NCBI RefSeq assembly: GCF_000497245.1
Contig: NZ_AWTC01000005.1
Coordinates: 63,588-127,587 of the forward strand
Length of the DNA stretch: 64,000 bases
Origin: Sporolactobacillus laevolacticus DSM 442
Lineage (GTDB): Bacteria; Bacillota; Bacilli; Bacillales; Sporolactobacillaceae
Reading direction: 5' to 3'
The notes beneath the pieces were generated by a model. It searched no databases and was not told the origin of the DNA. It saw nothing but the letters and a program-made list of their open reading frames with translations. This document shows positions 45,408 to 53,442 of the stretch, piece by piece. Both the position numbers and the translations under genes were made by a program. The first letter of the stretch is position 1. Each line of letters opens with the position of its first letter.

Positions 45408-45767
45408 ATGGATCAGCTTTTATTTATTGAAACAGGATTTGGCGTTGACGTTCACGGACAGGATGCCACAACTGCCGCAGTTCGTGCTGTAAGAGATGCG
45501 ATACATAGGAACTCCATGCCGGGAATCGCCGGACTCCTGCCCGGAAATGACCTGAATAACATGAAGGTGACGATTCGATTGGCAGTCCCAATAGATAAAG
45601 AATCTCTTGATTTCGATAAAATAAAAGCAGAGATTCCTTACGGAACAGTCACCATCAAAGTGATGGATGGCGGCATGGCCGCGCCAAGCGGCATTATTTT
45701 AAAAGAGAAAAATGACAAAAATGATTTAATGTACATCGTGAATGCTTCGGTTGAAGTCGGTTATTAA
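45408..45767 (+). CDS. Lin0512-family conserved protein
   Basis: 119 residues. The pattern LLFIETGFGVDVHGQDATTAAVRA, RLAVPIDKESLD and VKVMDGGMAAPSGI identifies the Lin0512 family of unknown function, which has a compact alpha/beta fold. GAGGAGG precedes the ATG. Monocistronic with its own terminator. Confidence 0.85.
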   Translation: MDQLLFIETGFGVDVHGQDATTAAVRAVRDAIHRNSMPGIAGLLPGNDLNNMKVTIRLAVPIDKESLDFDKIKAEIPYGTVTIKVMDGGMAAPSGIILKEKNDKNDLMYIVNASVEVGY

Positions 45768-45770
45768 AAA

Positions 45771-45800
45771 AGGTGTGGAATTTTTTCCATCACCTTTTTT
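45771..45800 (+). terminator. Terminator of the Lin0512-family gene
   Basis: AGGTGTGGAA / TTCCATCACCT (one bulged T) followed by TTTTT. Confidence 0.85.
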
Positions 45801-45863
45801 AATGTTCTCTGTTTCTTGTAGATGCTCATTCATCTTTTCAAAAAAGTACCATGATCCGTCCGT

Positions 45864-46199
45864 TCAAAATTCTTCTTCCTTACAATTGAATCGATCACAC
45901 AATTTCTGCCGGTGAGCTTTCATAGCATCTTCCAAATTAAGTTGATACAGGTTTGCGAGGATTGCCAGGTTAGAAATCATGTCACCGATTTCTTCTGAAA
46001 GATTTTGCCGGATTTCTTCCTGGGTTTTCTTTCCTTCTTCAGGATGATGATCTCGCCCAATTTCATAGGTACGTACTGCACGGGATACCTCGCCCGCCTC
46101 TTCCATCAGAAAACCAACGCGGATATACGGAGGCAAGTCCTTCCATCCATGTTTCTCATAAAAATTTTTTTCCCATTCCTGAACATCATGCAAGTTCAA
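45864..46199 (-). CDS. MazG-like nucleotide pyrophosphohydrolase
   Basis: 111 residues, all-alpha NTP-PPase fold: VGFLMEEAGEVSRAVR (EExxE metal site), then LSEEIGDMISNLAILANLY (ExxD). Such enzymes hydrolyse non-canonical or excess NTPs to NMP and pyrophosphate. The TTG at 46197-46199 is chosen because GTGGGGG lies 5 nt upstream and the product starts like its family; a GTG at 46247 lacks a ribosome site. A hairpin CTGCCAC/GTGGCAG (46273-46297) with a minus-strand T-run lies upstream. Confidence 0.8.
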   Translation of the reverse strand: MNLHDVQEWEKNFYEKHGWKDLPPYIRVGFLMEEAGEVSRAVRTYEIGRDHHPEEGKKTQEEIRQNLSEEIGDMISNLAILANLYQLNLEDAMKAHRQKLCDRFNCKEEEF

Positions 46200-46314
46200 A
46201 GGGTTCCCCCACTCTCTAACTAGAATTTCTTTTTTATAGTGTAGCACGTGATTAATAGTAGAAGAAAAAAATCTGCCACTCTATTATCTTGTGGCAGTAA
46301 AGCAAACAGTTTCT

Positions 46315-46352
46315 ACAAGTGTCTTTACACCTGTAAATCAAATAATTATAAT
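46315..46352 (+). promoter_or_regulatory. niaP promoter overlapped by a NiaR-like operator
   Basis: TTTACA (46324-46329), a 17-bp spacer and TATAAT (46347-46352) form a good sigma-A promoter. The dyad ACAAGTGT-CTTT-ACACCTGT (46315-46334) covers the -35 box. Its ACACCTGT half resembles the operator of the niacin repressor NiaR (YrxA), which controls niaP in Bacilli. Confidence 0.65.
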
Positions 46353-46439
46353 AGGAGCAGGCTTAATTACACATTATATGAACACGCGCTGTCGCATGAA
46401 CTATGCGCAGATACCGCACTCATTAATCAGGAGGCTATT

Positions 46440-47645
46440 ATGTCAATTACCAATCACACGTCAGAAAGAAAATTGCTTGGTGTTGCCGGGCTTGCCTGGC
46501 TGTTTGACGCGATGGATGTCGGCATGCTGTCGTTTATCATCGCCGCTTTGAAAACGGAATGGGACCTCAATGAAGTTCAAATGGGTTGGATCGGCAGTGT
46601 CAGCTCAATCGGTATGGCTGTCGGTGCACTCATCTTCGGAATGATGGCCGACCGGATCGGGCGGAAAAATGTCTTGATTCTTACACTGTTGCTGTTCTCT
46701 GTCGGTGGCGGGCTCTCCGCGCTGACAACCGGCATTTCCATTTTTCTCGTGCTGCGTTTCTTTGTGGGCATGGGACTCGGCGGTGAATTGCCTGTCGCTT
46801 CAACCCTTGTGTCCGAAAGCGTCTCCGCAGACAAGCGCGGGCGCATTGTCGTCCTACTCGAAAGTTTCTGGGCAGGCGGATGGATTGTCGCCGCTTTGAT
46901 CTCTTATTTTATTATTCCTCAATACGGATGGCGGATTGCCCTGATCATCGGTGCGCTGCCTGCATTCTACGCGATTTATCTCAGATGGAATATTCACGAT
47001 TCCTCAAAGTTTATCGCAAAAACAAAAGAGAACAAACCAAGCTTATGGCAAAATATTGCTGAAGTCTGGTCCCAAAAATATGTACGCCGGACCGTGATGC
47101 TTTGGGTGCTCTGGTTCTGCGTGGTCTTCTCCTATTACGGCATGTTCCTTTGGTTGCCAAGCGTTGTCGTCCTGAAGGGCTTCAGTTTGGTTCGAAGTTT
47201 TCAATATGTCTTAATCATGACGCTCGCTCAGCTTCCTGGTTACTTCACTGCCGCCTGGCTGATTGAAAAATGGGGCAGAAAGTCTGTGCTGGTTGTTTAT
47301 CTGCTTGGAACTGCAGTCTTCGCCTATTTCTTTGGCACAGCAACCACACTGCCGCTCTTGCTGACTTCCGGTATCCTGCTTTCGTTCTTTAATCTTGGCG
47401 CTTGGGGTGCCCTCTATGCTTACTCGCCGGAACAATATCCGACCGTTATTCGCGGGACAGGGACCGGAATGGCAGCAGCGTTTGGACGAATTGGCGGCAT
47501 TTTCGGCCCGCTTCTTGTCGGTTACTTGATTGTCCGCCATATCTCGATTACTTCTATATTCACCATTTTCTGCGTGTCCATCATTATCGGCGTGATTGCT
47601 GTTCTGGTTCTTGGAAAAGAAACCAAAAACAAAGAACTTGCTTAA
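46440..47645 (+). CDS. niaP: Niacin (nicotinate) MFS transporter
   Basis: 401 residues, twelve membrane segments. It matches what I recall of B. subtilis NiaP (YceI) nearly throughout: RKLLGVAGLAWLFDAMDVGM, GMGLGGELPVASTLVSE, FCVVFSYYGMFLWLPSV, TLAQLPGYFTAAWLIEKWGRK, YSPEQYPT and FGRIGGIFGPLLVGYL. It imports nicotinate for NAD synthesis. The ATG at 46440 follows AGGAGG; the frame upstream is untranslated leader. Confidence 0.9.
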   Translation: MSITNHTSERKLLGVAGLAWLFDAMDVGMLSFIIAALKTEWDLNEVQMGWIGSVSSIGMAVGALIFGMMADRIGRKNVLILTLLLFSVGGGLSALTTGISIFLVLRFFVGMGLGGELPVASTLVSESVSADKRGRIVVLLESFWAGGWIVAALISYFIIPQYGWRIALIIGALPAFYAIYLRWNIHDSSKFIAKTKENKPSLWQNIAEVWSQKYVRRTVMLWVLWFCVVFSYYGMFLWLPSVVVLKGFSLVRSFQYVLIMTLAQLPGYFTAAWLIEKWGRKSVLVVYLLGTAVFAYFFGTATTLPLLLTSGILLSFFNLGAWGALYAYSPEQYPTVIRGTGTGMAAAFGRIGGIFGPLLVGYLIVRHISITSIFTIFCVSIIIGVIAVLVLGKETKNKELA

Positions 47646-47663
47646 ATTGATGATGATACAAAA

Positions 47664-47698
47664 AGAATCTTCCGTTAAATGACGGAAGGTTCTTTTTT
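47664..47698 (+). terminator. Terminator of niaP
   Basis: Stem AGAATCTTCCGT / ACGGAAGGTTCT followed by TTTTT. Confidence 0.9.
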
Positions 47699-47856
47699 GT
47701 TCATTCGTTTTCGGAATTTAATTTTATTAGCTATCCAGTCCTATTAGTATTCCGGGCCCAAGACGTCTGCTGATTCTGAATCGACGTTAATCACATGATG
47801 CATTATCTGGTCATAGAAAGCAGTTTGAGCTATCGAGAAAACATTAACTTTCCTCA

Positions 47857-48504
47857 TTAGAATTGCCCTTGTAGCCGGCTGGCATCTATATCAATCGCTT
47901 TACTCTTTACATCAGCAGGAATCGTCATCGTTTTGAGCTGGTTGATTTTTGAGAAATCCGAATGAACAGTCATCTTTAGAGAACCTGAACCTTGATCGTT
48001 TTTCGGCTTCGCAGTAAACGAGACATTCAATGATTTTGGCTGATACGTTTTCTGACCAACCACATACGTATACTTCATGGACGTAAAATTCATGACATCC
48101 AATGAACGCTGAAGCGCCTGTTGCTTGTTAGCATTAAAATTTTTCAGCATTGCTTTCTGAATAAATGCTCTAAGTTCTTTTTTGTTTCCACCAAACCGGA
48201 TGACATAATTGCTTCCGCTTTTTTTCAGGTCCATATTTTTCTTGAAGCTTTTCAGGAGCTCTAGCTGTGTTGAGGGATTCGTCTCTGCGTGCTTTTTTGA
48301 GCACCCTTCGGCGAGTTCGATGTCCATACTCATGTTCATTTCCATATTTTTAATTTTATTCGTTTGATTAGTCGTCTTTATAATAACGGTGTCGGCATTA
48401 ATCTTCGGCTGATTCGCCGCACCTCCTTTAGAATTGTCAGCAGCACATCCGGCTAAAAGTAAACCCGCCGTCAATAAAATTGCTAAAACTACTTTTTTAA
48501 GCAT
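47857..48504 (-). CDS. Lipoprotein of unknown function (DUF6612-like)
   Basis: 215 residues. A lipoprotein signal ends LLAGC, followed by NSKGGAANQPKINADTV. The mature part (IKNMEMNMSMDIEL, a central helical segment, then MKYTYVVGQKTYQPKSLNVSF) resembles LolA-like or DUF6612 lipoproteins of Bacillota, in which a convex beta sheet binds lipid or peptide. The ATG at 48502-48504 follows AGAGGAG; the longer frame is rejected. Confidence 0.7.
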   Translation of the reverse strand: MLKKVVLAILLTAGLLLAGCAADNSKGGAANQPKINADTVIIKTTNQTNKIKNMEMNMSMDIELAEGCSKKHAETNPSTQLELLKSFKKNMDLKKSGSNYVIRFGGNKKELRAFIQKAMLKNFNANKQQALQRSLDVMNFTSMKYTYVVGQKTYQPKSLNVSFTAKPKNDQGSGSLKMTVHSDFSKINQLKTMTIPADVKSKAIDIDASRLQGQF

Positions 48505-48673
48505 ATGTAATTCTCCTCTGCACATCCTCCGACTGGGGGACAATTTTTTTTACTTTGCAATGTAATTGGAAAATTTTTGGTAATAGGTAAACTGAAAATG
48601 GGGCTGCTTACGGAACAGGTAAATGGAGAGTAGATAACTTGGACGTCGGCGATGATACTCGATTACTGGAAAC

Positions 48674-49057
48674 TCAATCTTCTACTTCCAGCTTAAACCA
48701 GGATTTAATCGAATAGAAGACGGTTGCGAGTAAGCCAAGTACTCCAATAGCGCTAAAAAGCATTTTTAACGCACTGACTTCTGTTGCTCCACTAATAATT
48801 ACTAGAATGAGTGAAACAAACAGCAGTACAATACAGGTTGGATTCGTCTTGATTTCAACAGCGTCATTGTCTTTCACTTCCAAGTCATTGCTGCCGAAGA
48901 ACCATTGTCTTGCTTTCAATTTCACACTGCTTTTTTCTGTGGAGACGACATATTCTTCATTGGTTTTCAGCTTTGCTTCGTCTTTTTCATTTACAATCAA
49001 CACTATCTTTGAAGTTCCACCCATGATTCCTGTGCTGCGTTTGACTTTAACTTCCAT
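48674..49057 (-). CDS. Small protein with beta-rich domain and two membrane helices
   Basis: 127 residues, not recognised. Residues 1-70 look like a beta-sandwich (KRSTGIMGGTSKIVLIVNEKD, LKARQWFFGSNDLEVKDND); residues 74-120 form two membrane helices. AGAGGTGGG precedes the ATG. It is the last gene before the AT-rich cassette behind the T7SS toxin, 24 bp from its neighbour. Confidence 0.6.
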   Translation of the reverse strand: MEVKVKRSTGIMGGTSKIVLIVNEKDEAKLKTNEEYVVSTEKSSVKLKARQWFFGSNDLEVKDNDAVEIKTNPTCIVLLFVSLILVIISGATEVSALKMLFSAIGVLGLLATVFYSIKSWFKLEVED

Positions 49058-49081
49058 TTAACCCACCTCTTAAAGTTATGA

Positions 49082-49552
49082 TTATATTAAATTTGCAAGA
49101 TAAGTTTTTATGTCTTTATGATCAATCTTGGTTCTTTCTTCTTTTTGATCCTTAAATTTTAAAATGGGCTTTTTTATTTCAATTAATGCGTCAATGTCAT
49201 CTAAGGGAATAGACCTGTCAAAAACAAACGGCTCTTTTCTTATGAATCCATAGTTTCTTGCTATATCACGATCGCTTGTGGAAACAGTTATACTCTTCTC
49301 GTCTAGTGAAAACTTACCCACTGCCAGTGGTAGAAACTCAACACCCTTATATATCAATTTGTAATCCAACTCATATATCATCTCAACGTCGTCAAAATTA
49401 ACCTCATTATTGAATATATCTTTATGGATATTCCCTGCTAAATCTACTAATTCAGAAAATTCAGAATCGAGCTTTCTTGATTTTAATCTAATAGGGGAGT
49501 TTCTCATGTTTGCTTCATACACCTTACCCTTATAGACAGCATATTTACTCAT
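49082..49552 (-). CDS. Unrecognised cytoplasmic protein in the toxin cassette
   Basis: 156 residues, soluble and acidic to neutral, with no family that I recognise. It begins MSKYAVYKGKVYEANMRNS and alternates beta and helical stretches. AGGAGAA precedes the ATG. Position (third gene after a T7SS toxin), small size, lack of signal peptide and AT-rich coding are what orphan immunity proteins show, but this is inference. Confidence 0.6.
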   Translation of the reverse strand: MSKYAVYKGKVYEANMRNSPIRLKSRKLDSEFSELVDLAGNIHKDIFNNEVNFDDVEMIYELDYKLIYKGVEFLPLAVGKFSLDEKSITVSTSDRDIARNYGFIRKEPFVFDRSIPLDDIDALIEIKKPILKFKDQKEERTKIDHKDIKTYLANLI

Positions 49553-49683
49553 TTCATTATTCTCCTGGTAAAACCAACAATTACCAATTAGTCAAACAAT
49601 AGTTTTTCAGTTCTAACCCTTTTTATAAAATTATCCAATGCCTTTTCTTCATCATCATATTTTGCTATTGAACCCGATAGTAA

Positions 49684-50316
49684 TTAAGAGAGAAAAAGCG
49701 CATAATCACTATCAGTAAATTTTTCAGTAATTTGTGACTTAGCCAGCATTTCCTTTTCTTTTTTATCCAATAAAAATAATAAATACACAAACTTATAAAC
49801 CGTGTAATACAATAGCCAATTCTCCATTATAGGTGTTGTAAATACTATGTTTCCAGTTCTTCCTATATAGCTCAAGTCACCTTCACTGTTGTTTTTTTTC
49901 AACACAGAGATACTGTGGGCAGTTTTCTCGTTTTGAAAGCAATAAAATTTAGGAGGTATTTTTAATCGGGTAAATGATTGCTTTAAATTTTCAAACGAAA
50001 AATTAGGTTCACCAACATTAATATCTTTATTCTTTTCATCAAAATCATAAATATATTTTTGATAGTACTCTCTGGACAGCTCAAAAATATAGTAATATTT
50101 TCCAGCACTTGCTTCATCCTTAAATACTTTTAGTACTTCTTCCTCACCCTCACTATTTTTTTCACAGTTTACAAATATAAATTCCCAGTGCCCATTTTGA
50201 AAGGCAAGTTTATAGAAGTTTTCATCTTGATCTCTGTATTCTTCAATGCTATTTGATTTAGTGACTTTCTTTATATTTTCATCATCTAGTAATTGGATGA
50301 CCTGGGTTATTCGCAT
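49684..50316 (-). pseudogene. Unrecognised protein gene with probable premature stop
   Basis: The open part encodes 210 residues without signal peptide or membrane segment (apart from a hydrophobic helix LLYYTVYKFVYLLFLL), no known family. GGGAG precedes the ATG. After the TAA at 49684-49686 the same frame continues open for 31 codons (LLSGSIAKYDDEEKALDNFI, then KRVRTEKLLFD) to a TAA at 49588-49590. A single CAA to TAA change would explain this, giving an original protein of about 242 residues. It may be a decaying immunity gene; alternatively the shorter product is functional. Confidence 0.6.
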
Positions 50317-50374
50317 ATTATTTCTCCCAATATATCAACGCAATAGAAATTTTACTGTTTACAGAACCTAAACA

Positions 50375-51400
50375 TTAAAGGCTTCCATATTCTTCTATAA
50401 TTGCTTTATCAGCACAAAATTCATAGAATTTTTTAATTAGATCATCGATATCCTTTTTTCTTGCGATTTTTTCTAGCCATTCATTTGGAATTCCATCCAT
50501 TTTGTAATACATTCCCGCTAATGAACCCGTTAATGACGCAACTGTGTCGGTATCTCCACCCAAATTCACTGCTTTTAATACGGCTTCTTTAAATGAGTTT
50601 GTAGTTCCTAAACACCAAATTGCGGCTTCTAAAGTATGAACTATATATCCATCTGATAAGATCTCTTCTTGTGGTGTTTTAAAAAAGTTTTCATTGAAAA
50701 TTCTCTTGTAAGATCTTAACTCTTTTAGATATACATGATCTTGAGCAAAATTTTCATTGAAAAGCTCTTGTATTTCTTTAATGGACTTTTCAAAATAATT
50801 ATTATGATATAGTCTTACTAAAAATTCAATGTAGATAATAGAGCCCACTATAGCACGGGGATGTGCATGTGTAATTTCCGTATACTGTTTAATTATCTCG
50901 GCTTTTTTAATAAAATCGAACTCTTTATACAACATAAATACTAATGGCGAAATTCTCATAATCGCACCATTACCGTTATCATACTCTGACCGTCCTCCGC
51001 ATTCCGACGGTAAGACACCCTTTTTGAATCTTGAGATTGCTTCAACTGTAGTTCTACCAATGTCAAACATGGTTCCAAAAGGTGTCCAATATCCTTTATC
51101 TTGATACTGAACAAATTTCCGCATTAAATTCTGTATGCTTTCTTTTTCCACTATGTTTTCTACTAAACAAAGAGTTAGGGAGGTATCATCAGACCACGTC
51201 CCAGGCGGTTGGTTATACGTTCCATATCCACTCACATCATCTATTTGAAATGTATCTCTTTGTCTAAATTCAACTGGAACACCTAACAGATCACCAATAA
51301 TTCCACCATACATAGTTGGAAGTACTCGTTTTTTAATATTTAAAGCGAGAAAAATTTTATTATCATCTTCCCACCTATCTATCATCCTTCTGCCAGTCAT
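50375..51400 (-). CDS. ADP-ribosylglycohydrolase, putative immunity protein to the T7SS toxin
   Basis: 341 residues of the DraG/ARH fold, all helical. Metal-binding motifs are intact: GGIIGDLLGVPVEF, TWSDDTSLTLCLV (Ser70-Asp71-Asp72-Thr73) and GGDTDTVASLTGSLAG (Asp283-Thr-Asp285-Thr). These enzymes remove ADP-ribose from arginine or other acceptors using two magnesium ions. The ATG at 51398-51400 is used, with AGGTGG 5 nt upstream; a GTG directly abuts the toxin stop. Location right behind an ADP-ribosyltransferase toxin points to immunity by reversal of the modification, as known for Tri1 of Serratia. Confidence 0.87.
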   Translation of the reverse strand: MTGRRMIDRWEDDNKIFLALNIKKRVLPTMYGGIIGDLLGVPVEFRQRDTFQIDDVSGYGTYNQPPGTWSDDTSLTLCLVENIVEKESIQNLMRKFVQYQDKGYWTPFGTMFDIGRTTVEAISRFKKGVLPSECGGRSEYDNGNGAIMRISPLVFMLYKEFDFIKKAEIIKQYTEITHAHPRAIVGSIIYIEFLVRLYHNNYFEKSIKEIQELFNENFAQDHVYLKELRSYKRIFNENFFKTPQEEILSDGYIVHTLEAAIWCLGTTNSFKEAVLKAVNLGGDTDTVASLTGSLAGMYYKMDGIPNEWLEKIARKKDIDDLIKKFYEFCADKAIIEEYGSL

Positions 51401-51409
51401 TTCTGCCAC

Positions 51410-53119
51410 CTACTTTTTTAATATTAGATCTAAGACTACTTGTAGTTTTCCAGCATTATCAACATTTACACTTTTTATCATCATTTCTTGTCCTGCGTTC
51501 AGAAGCAACTCTGCCTCATTAGGATATTGACTAATCTTGCCAACATAAGCAGCATTAGCTCCTTTTGGAACATTTATTTCCCATGAGACATTCATATAAC
51601 CAAAAGAGGATTCTTTTACAATTGCAGTACTAACAAATCCATCATCTTTGATTGACTTACCTATTAGCGAATCAGAATTTATTTTTCCATCTTTACCTAT
51701 TTCGAGTAAATCTTCAAAAGGCTTAATATCTGTTCCTCTGTATACTTGCATATTATGTGGAACTCTCGCTTTATCCAATCCACTCTTAATATCATTGATC
51801 ACATGTAAATCTACACCATCTAAAGAATCACTTAATCCTCTCAAATAGGTATTTATTTTTCTATAATCATTACCAGTATATTGCTTAATGCCATTTTTTT
51901 CACTTTCAGTTAATGATTCTATCCAACTATTGTAATAATGACTCCCCCATCGGTGAGCTTCTTCTAAATTATTGAGGGAATATTTAGCTTCACTTAATTC
52001 ACTAATCGCATTGTCTTCCCTACTGCTAACTCCCGCACTCTTAGTGTTTGTTGCTCCTTCACCAACTTTTTGAACTCTAGCACGCTCTACACTCTTAATC
52101 TTCTCAATGACTTTTCGAGTTCCATCTTTGACACCAGCTGCCATGCGGATTGCAGGAGTCTTCAAGGTTAAAAGTCTTATTTGCCCTGTCCGTTTCAATC
52201 CCTGTGACAGCTCACCCACTGTGTTGAGACCTTTTGTCCCTGTACGCCCTAATGCACTGAAAGCTCCTGCACTACGAAGTGCGGCTGCACCAGGGGCAAG
52301 ATCAAGCAAACCAAATGCACCCTCAGTAATGCGTTCTTCGGTGCTGAGCTTGCGGCCGGAAATCATGCTCGTACCGGTGACTGCATCGGTCATCTGCATC
52401 ACGCCGTATGTGATACTGGCAACCGCTCCGGCAGGCGGGCAGGCGATGGTCAGAATCACAATCGCTGTTCCGATGCCGAGGTTGACCCAGAATTCCTTAT
52501 CGATCTGTTTATCTCTTATCGATTTGTAGTTGAAGCCGCGGCTGTACTGAATCGCTTCCTTATATTGATCGAACGTGACCTTCTCTGCTTTCTTGGATGT
52601 TGCCATCGCTTTGAACGTCTCGTATTCGCTTTTGAGCGATGTTTTCATCAGACTGCTGTTGCTAAAGATATCGTCCAGTGTGATCTCTTTTTTCTTAACC
52701 TTTTCATAGGTAGCGACAGAGGCCAGTTGACTGGTCGACTGTAGTTCTTTCACATTGAGCGTGTTCTTCGTTGTGATTTTATCAATTGAGATCTTTTCCA
52801 TCGCTTCAACGAACGCGTCCATTTTCGTGAAAAACGGATGATCAATGTGACGGCTGACCGCCTCGCCGGCCTCACCGGTGAAGTTGTATAGTTTCTGGTA
52901 ATCATCATTTAGTTTATCTAAAGATCCGGACATGCTTTTATAGGAAAAATGGATGCGATGATCTTCATCAAGATCATCCACCGTATCACGGAGATCGCGA
53001 AAGACCTGATCCATAGCGCGCATTCGGTCAAAAATACCGCTGCGCCAAGCGGACATCCGGTTAATCGCATCACCCATATCATTCCACGCGCCTTCTTTAT
53101 AAGAAACACTGTGGCCCAT
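51410..53119 (-). CDS. T7SS polymorphic toxin with C-terminal ADP-ribosyltransferase domain
   Basis: 569 residues. Residues 1-205 are helical and without signal peptide, like secreted T7SS substrates; 206-300 contain a hydrophobic segment (TAIVILTIACPPAGAVASIT) and a pre-toxin TG region (DAVTGTSMISGRKLSTEERI); 300-390 are linker; 390-569 form an ADPrib_exo_Tox-like domain. The R-S-E catalytic signature is visible: Arg461 in VYRGTD, Ser497 in FVSTAI, and Glu535 and Glu537 in PNEAELLL. The ExE form fits arginine-type modification. Its ATG overlaps the upstream stop (TAATG). From about residue 345 on, the DNA becomes visibly more AT-rich. Confidence 0.87.
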   Translation of the reverse strand: MGHSVSYKEGAWNDMGDAINRMSAWRSGIFDRMRAMDQVFRDLRDTVDDLDEDHRIHFSYKSMSGSLDKLNDDYQKLYNFTGEAGEAVSRHIDHPFFTKMDAFVEAMEKISIDKITTKNTLNVKELQSTSQLASVATYEKVKKKEITLDDIFSNSSLMKTSLKSEYETFKAMATSKKAEKVTFDQYKEAIQYSRGFNYKSIRDKQIDKEFWVNLGIGTAIVILTIACPPAGAVASITYGVMQMTDAVTGTSMISGRKLSTEERITEGAFGLLDLAPGAAALRSAGAFSALGRTGTKGLNTVGELSQGLKRTGQIRLLTLKTPAIRMAAGVKDGTRKVIEKIKSVERARVQKVGEGATNTKSAGVSSREDNAISELSEAKYSLNNLEEAHRWGSHYYNSWIESLTESEKNGIKQYTGNDYRKINTYLRGLSDSLDGVDLHVINDIKSGLDKARVPHNMQVYRGTDIKPFEDLLEIGKDGKINSDSLIGKSIKDDGFVSTAIVKESSFGYMNVSWEINVPKGANAAYVGKISQYPNEAELLLNAGQEMMIKSVNVDNAGKLQVVLDLILKK

Positions 53120-53442
53120 TATTGCACCGCCCCCTCATCAAACGACGATGCCAGTGCTTCATCCTGGGCACTCATGACTTCAGCCACGAGCATGAGCATT
53201 TGCGCGCTTCGCATATAAAAATCACCGATATCAAGCAGTCGTTCCAGTGCTTTCCGATAAATTGAAAATGCATCAGCAGCCTCCCCGTCCTCATAGAATC
53301 TAAGACTGCTCAAGCGTTCAATTTGAGGACTAATCCTGTTCTGGAAGATTTCCGAAATCGCTAGCGCACGCTCCGCAAAGTGCTGTAACTCATCGGGGTT
53401 CAGTGAAATCGCTACGCCTCCACCTTCTTCCATGGCTCTCAT
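53119..53442 (-). CDS. Small helical T7SS accessory protein upstream of the toxin
   Basis: 107 residues, predicted almost wholly helical (LNPDELQHFAERALAISEIFQNRI, DFYMRSAQMLMLVAEVM, shown in part). No WxG motif. Translation is coupled on both sides: TAATG overlap with the preceding gene and TAATG overlap with the toxin. It most likely forms a helical partner or targeting factor for the toxin N-terminus, as LXG toxins have small Lap-type partners. Confidence 0.68.
   Translation of the reverse strand: MRAMEEGGGVAISLNPDELQHFAERALAISEIFQNRISPQIERLSSLRFYEDGEAADAFSIYRKALERLLDIGDFYMRSAQMLMLVAEVMSAQDEALASSFDEGAVQ

Noticed and set aside
46273..46297. CTGCCAC/GTGGCAG hairpin with a minus-strand T-run upstream of the MazG-like gene
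   Set aside because: It looks like a terminator, but no leftward gene ends there; an attenuator for the MazG-like gene is possible but unsupported by any alternative pairing I could see.
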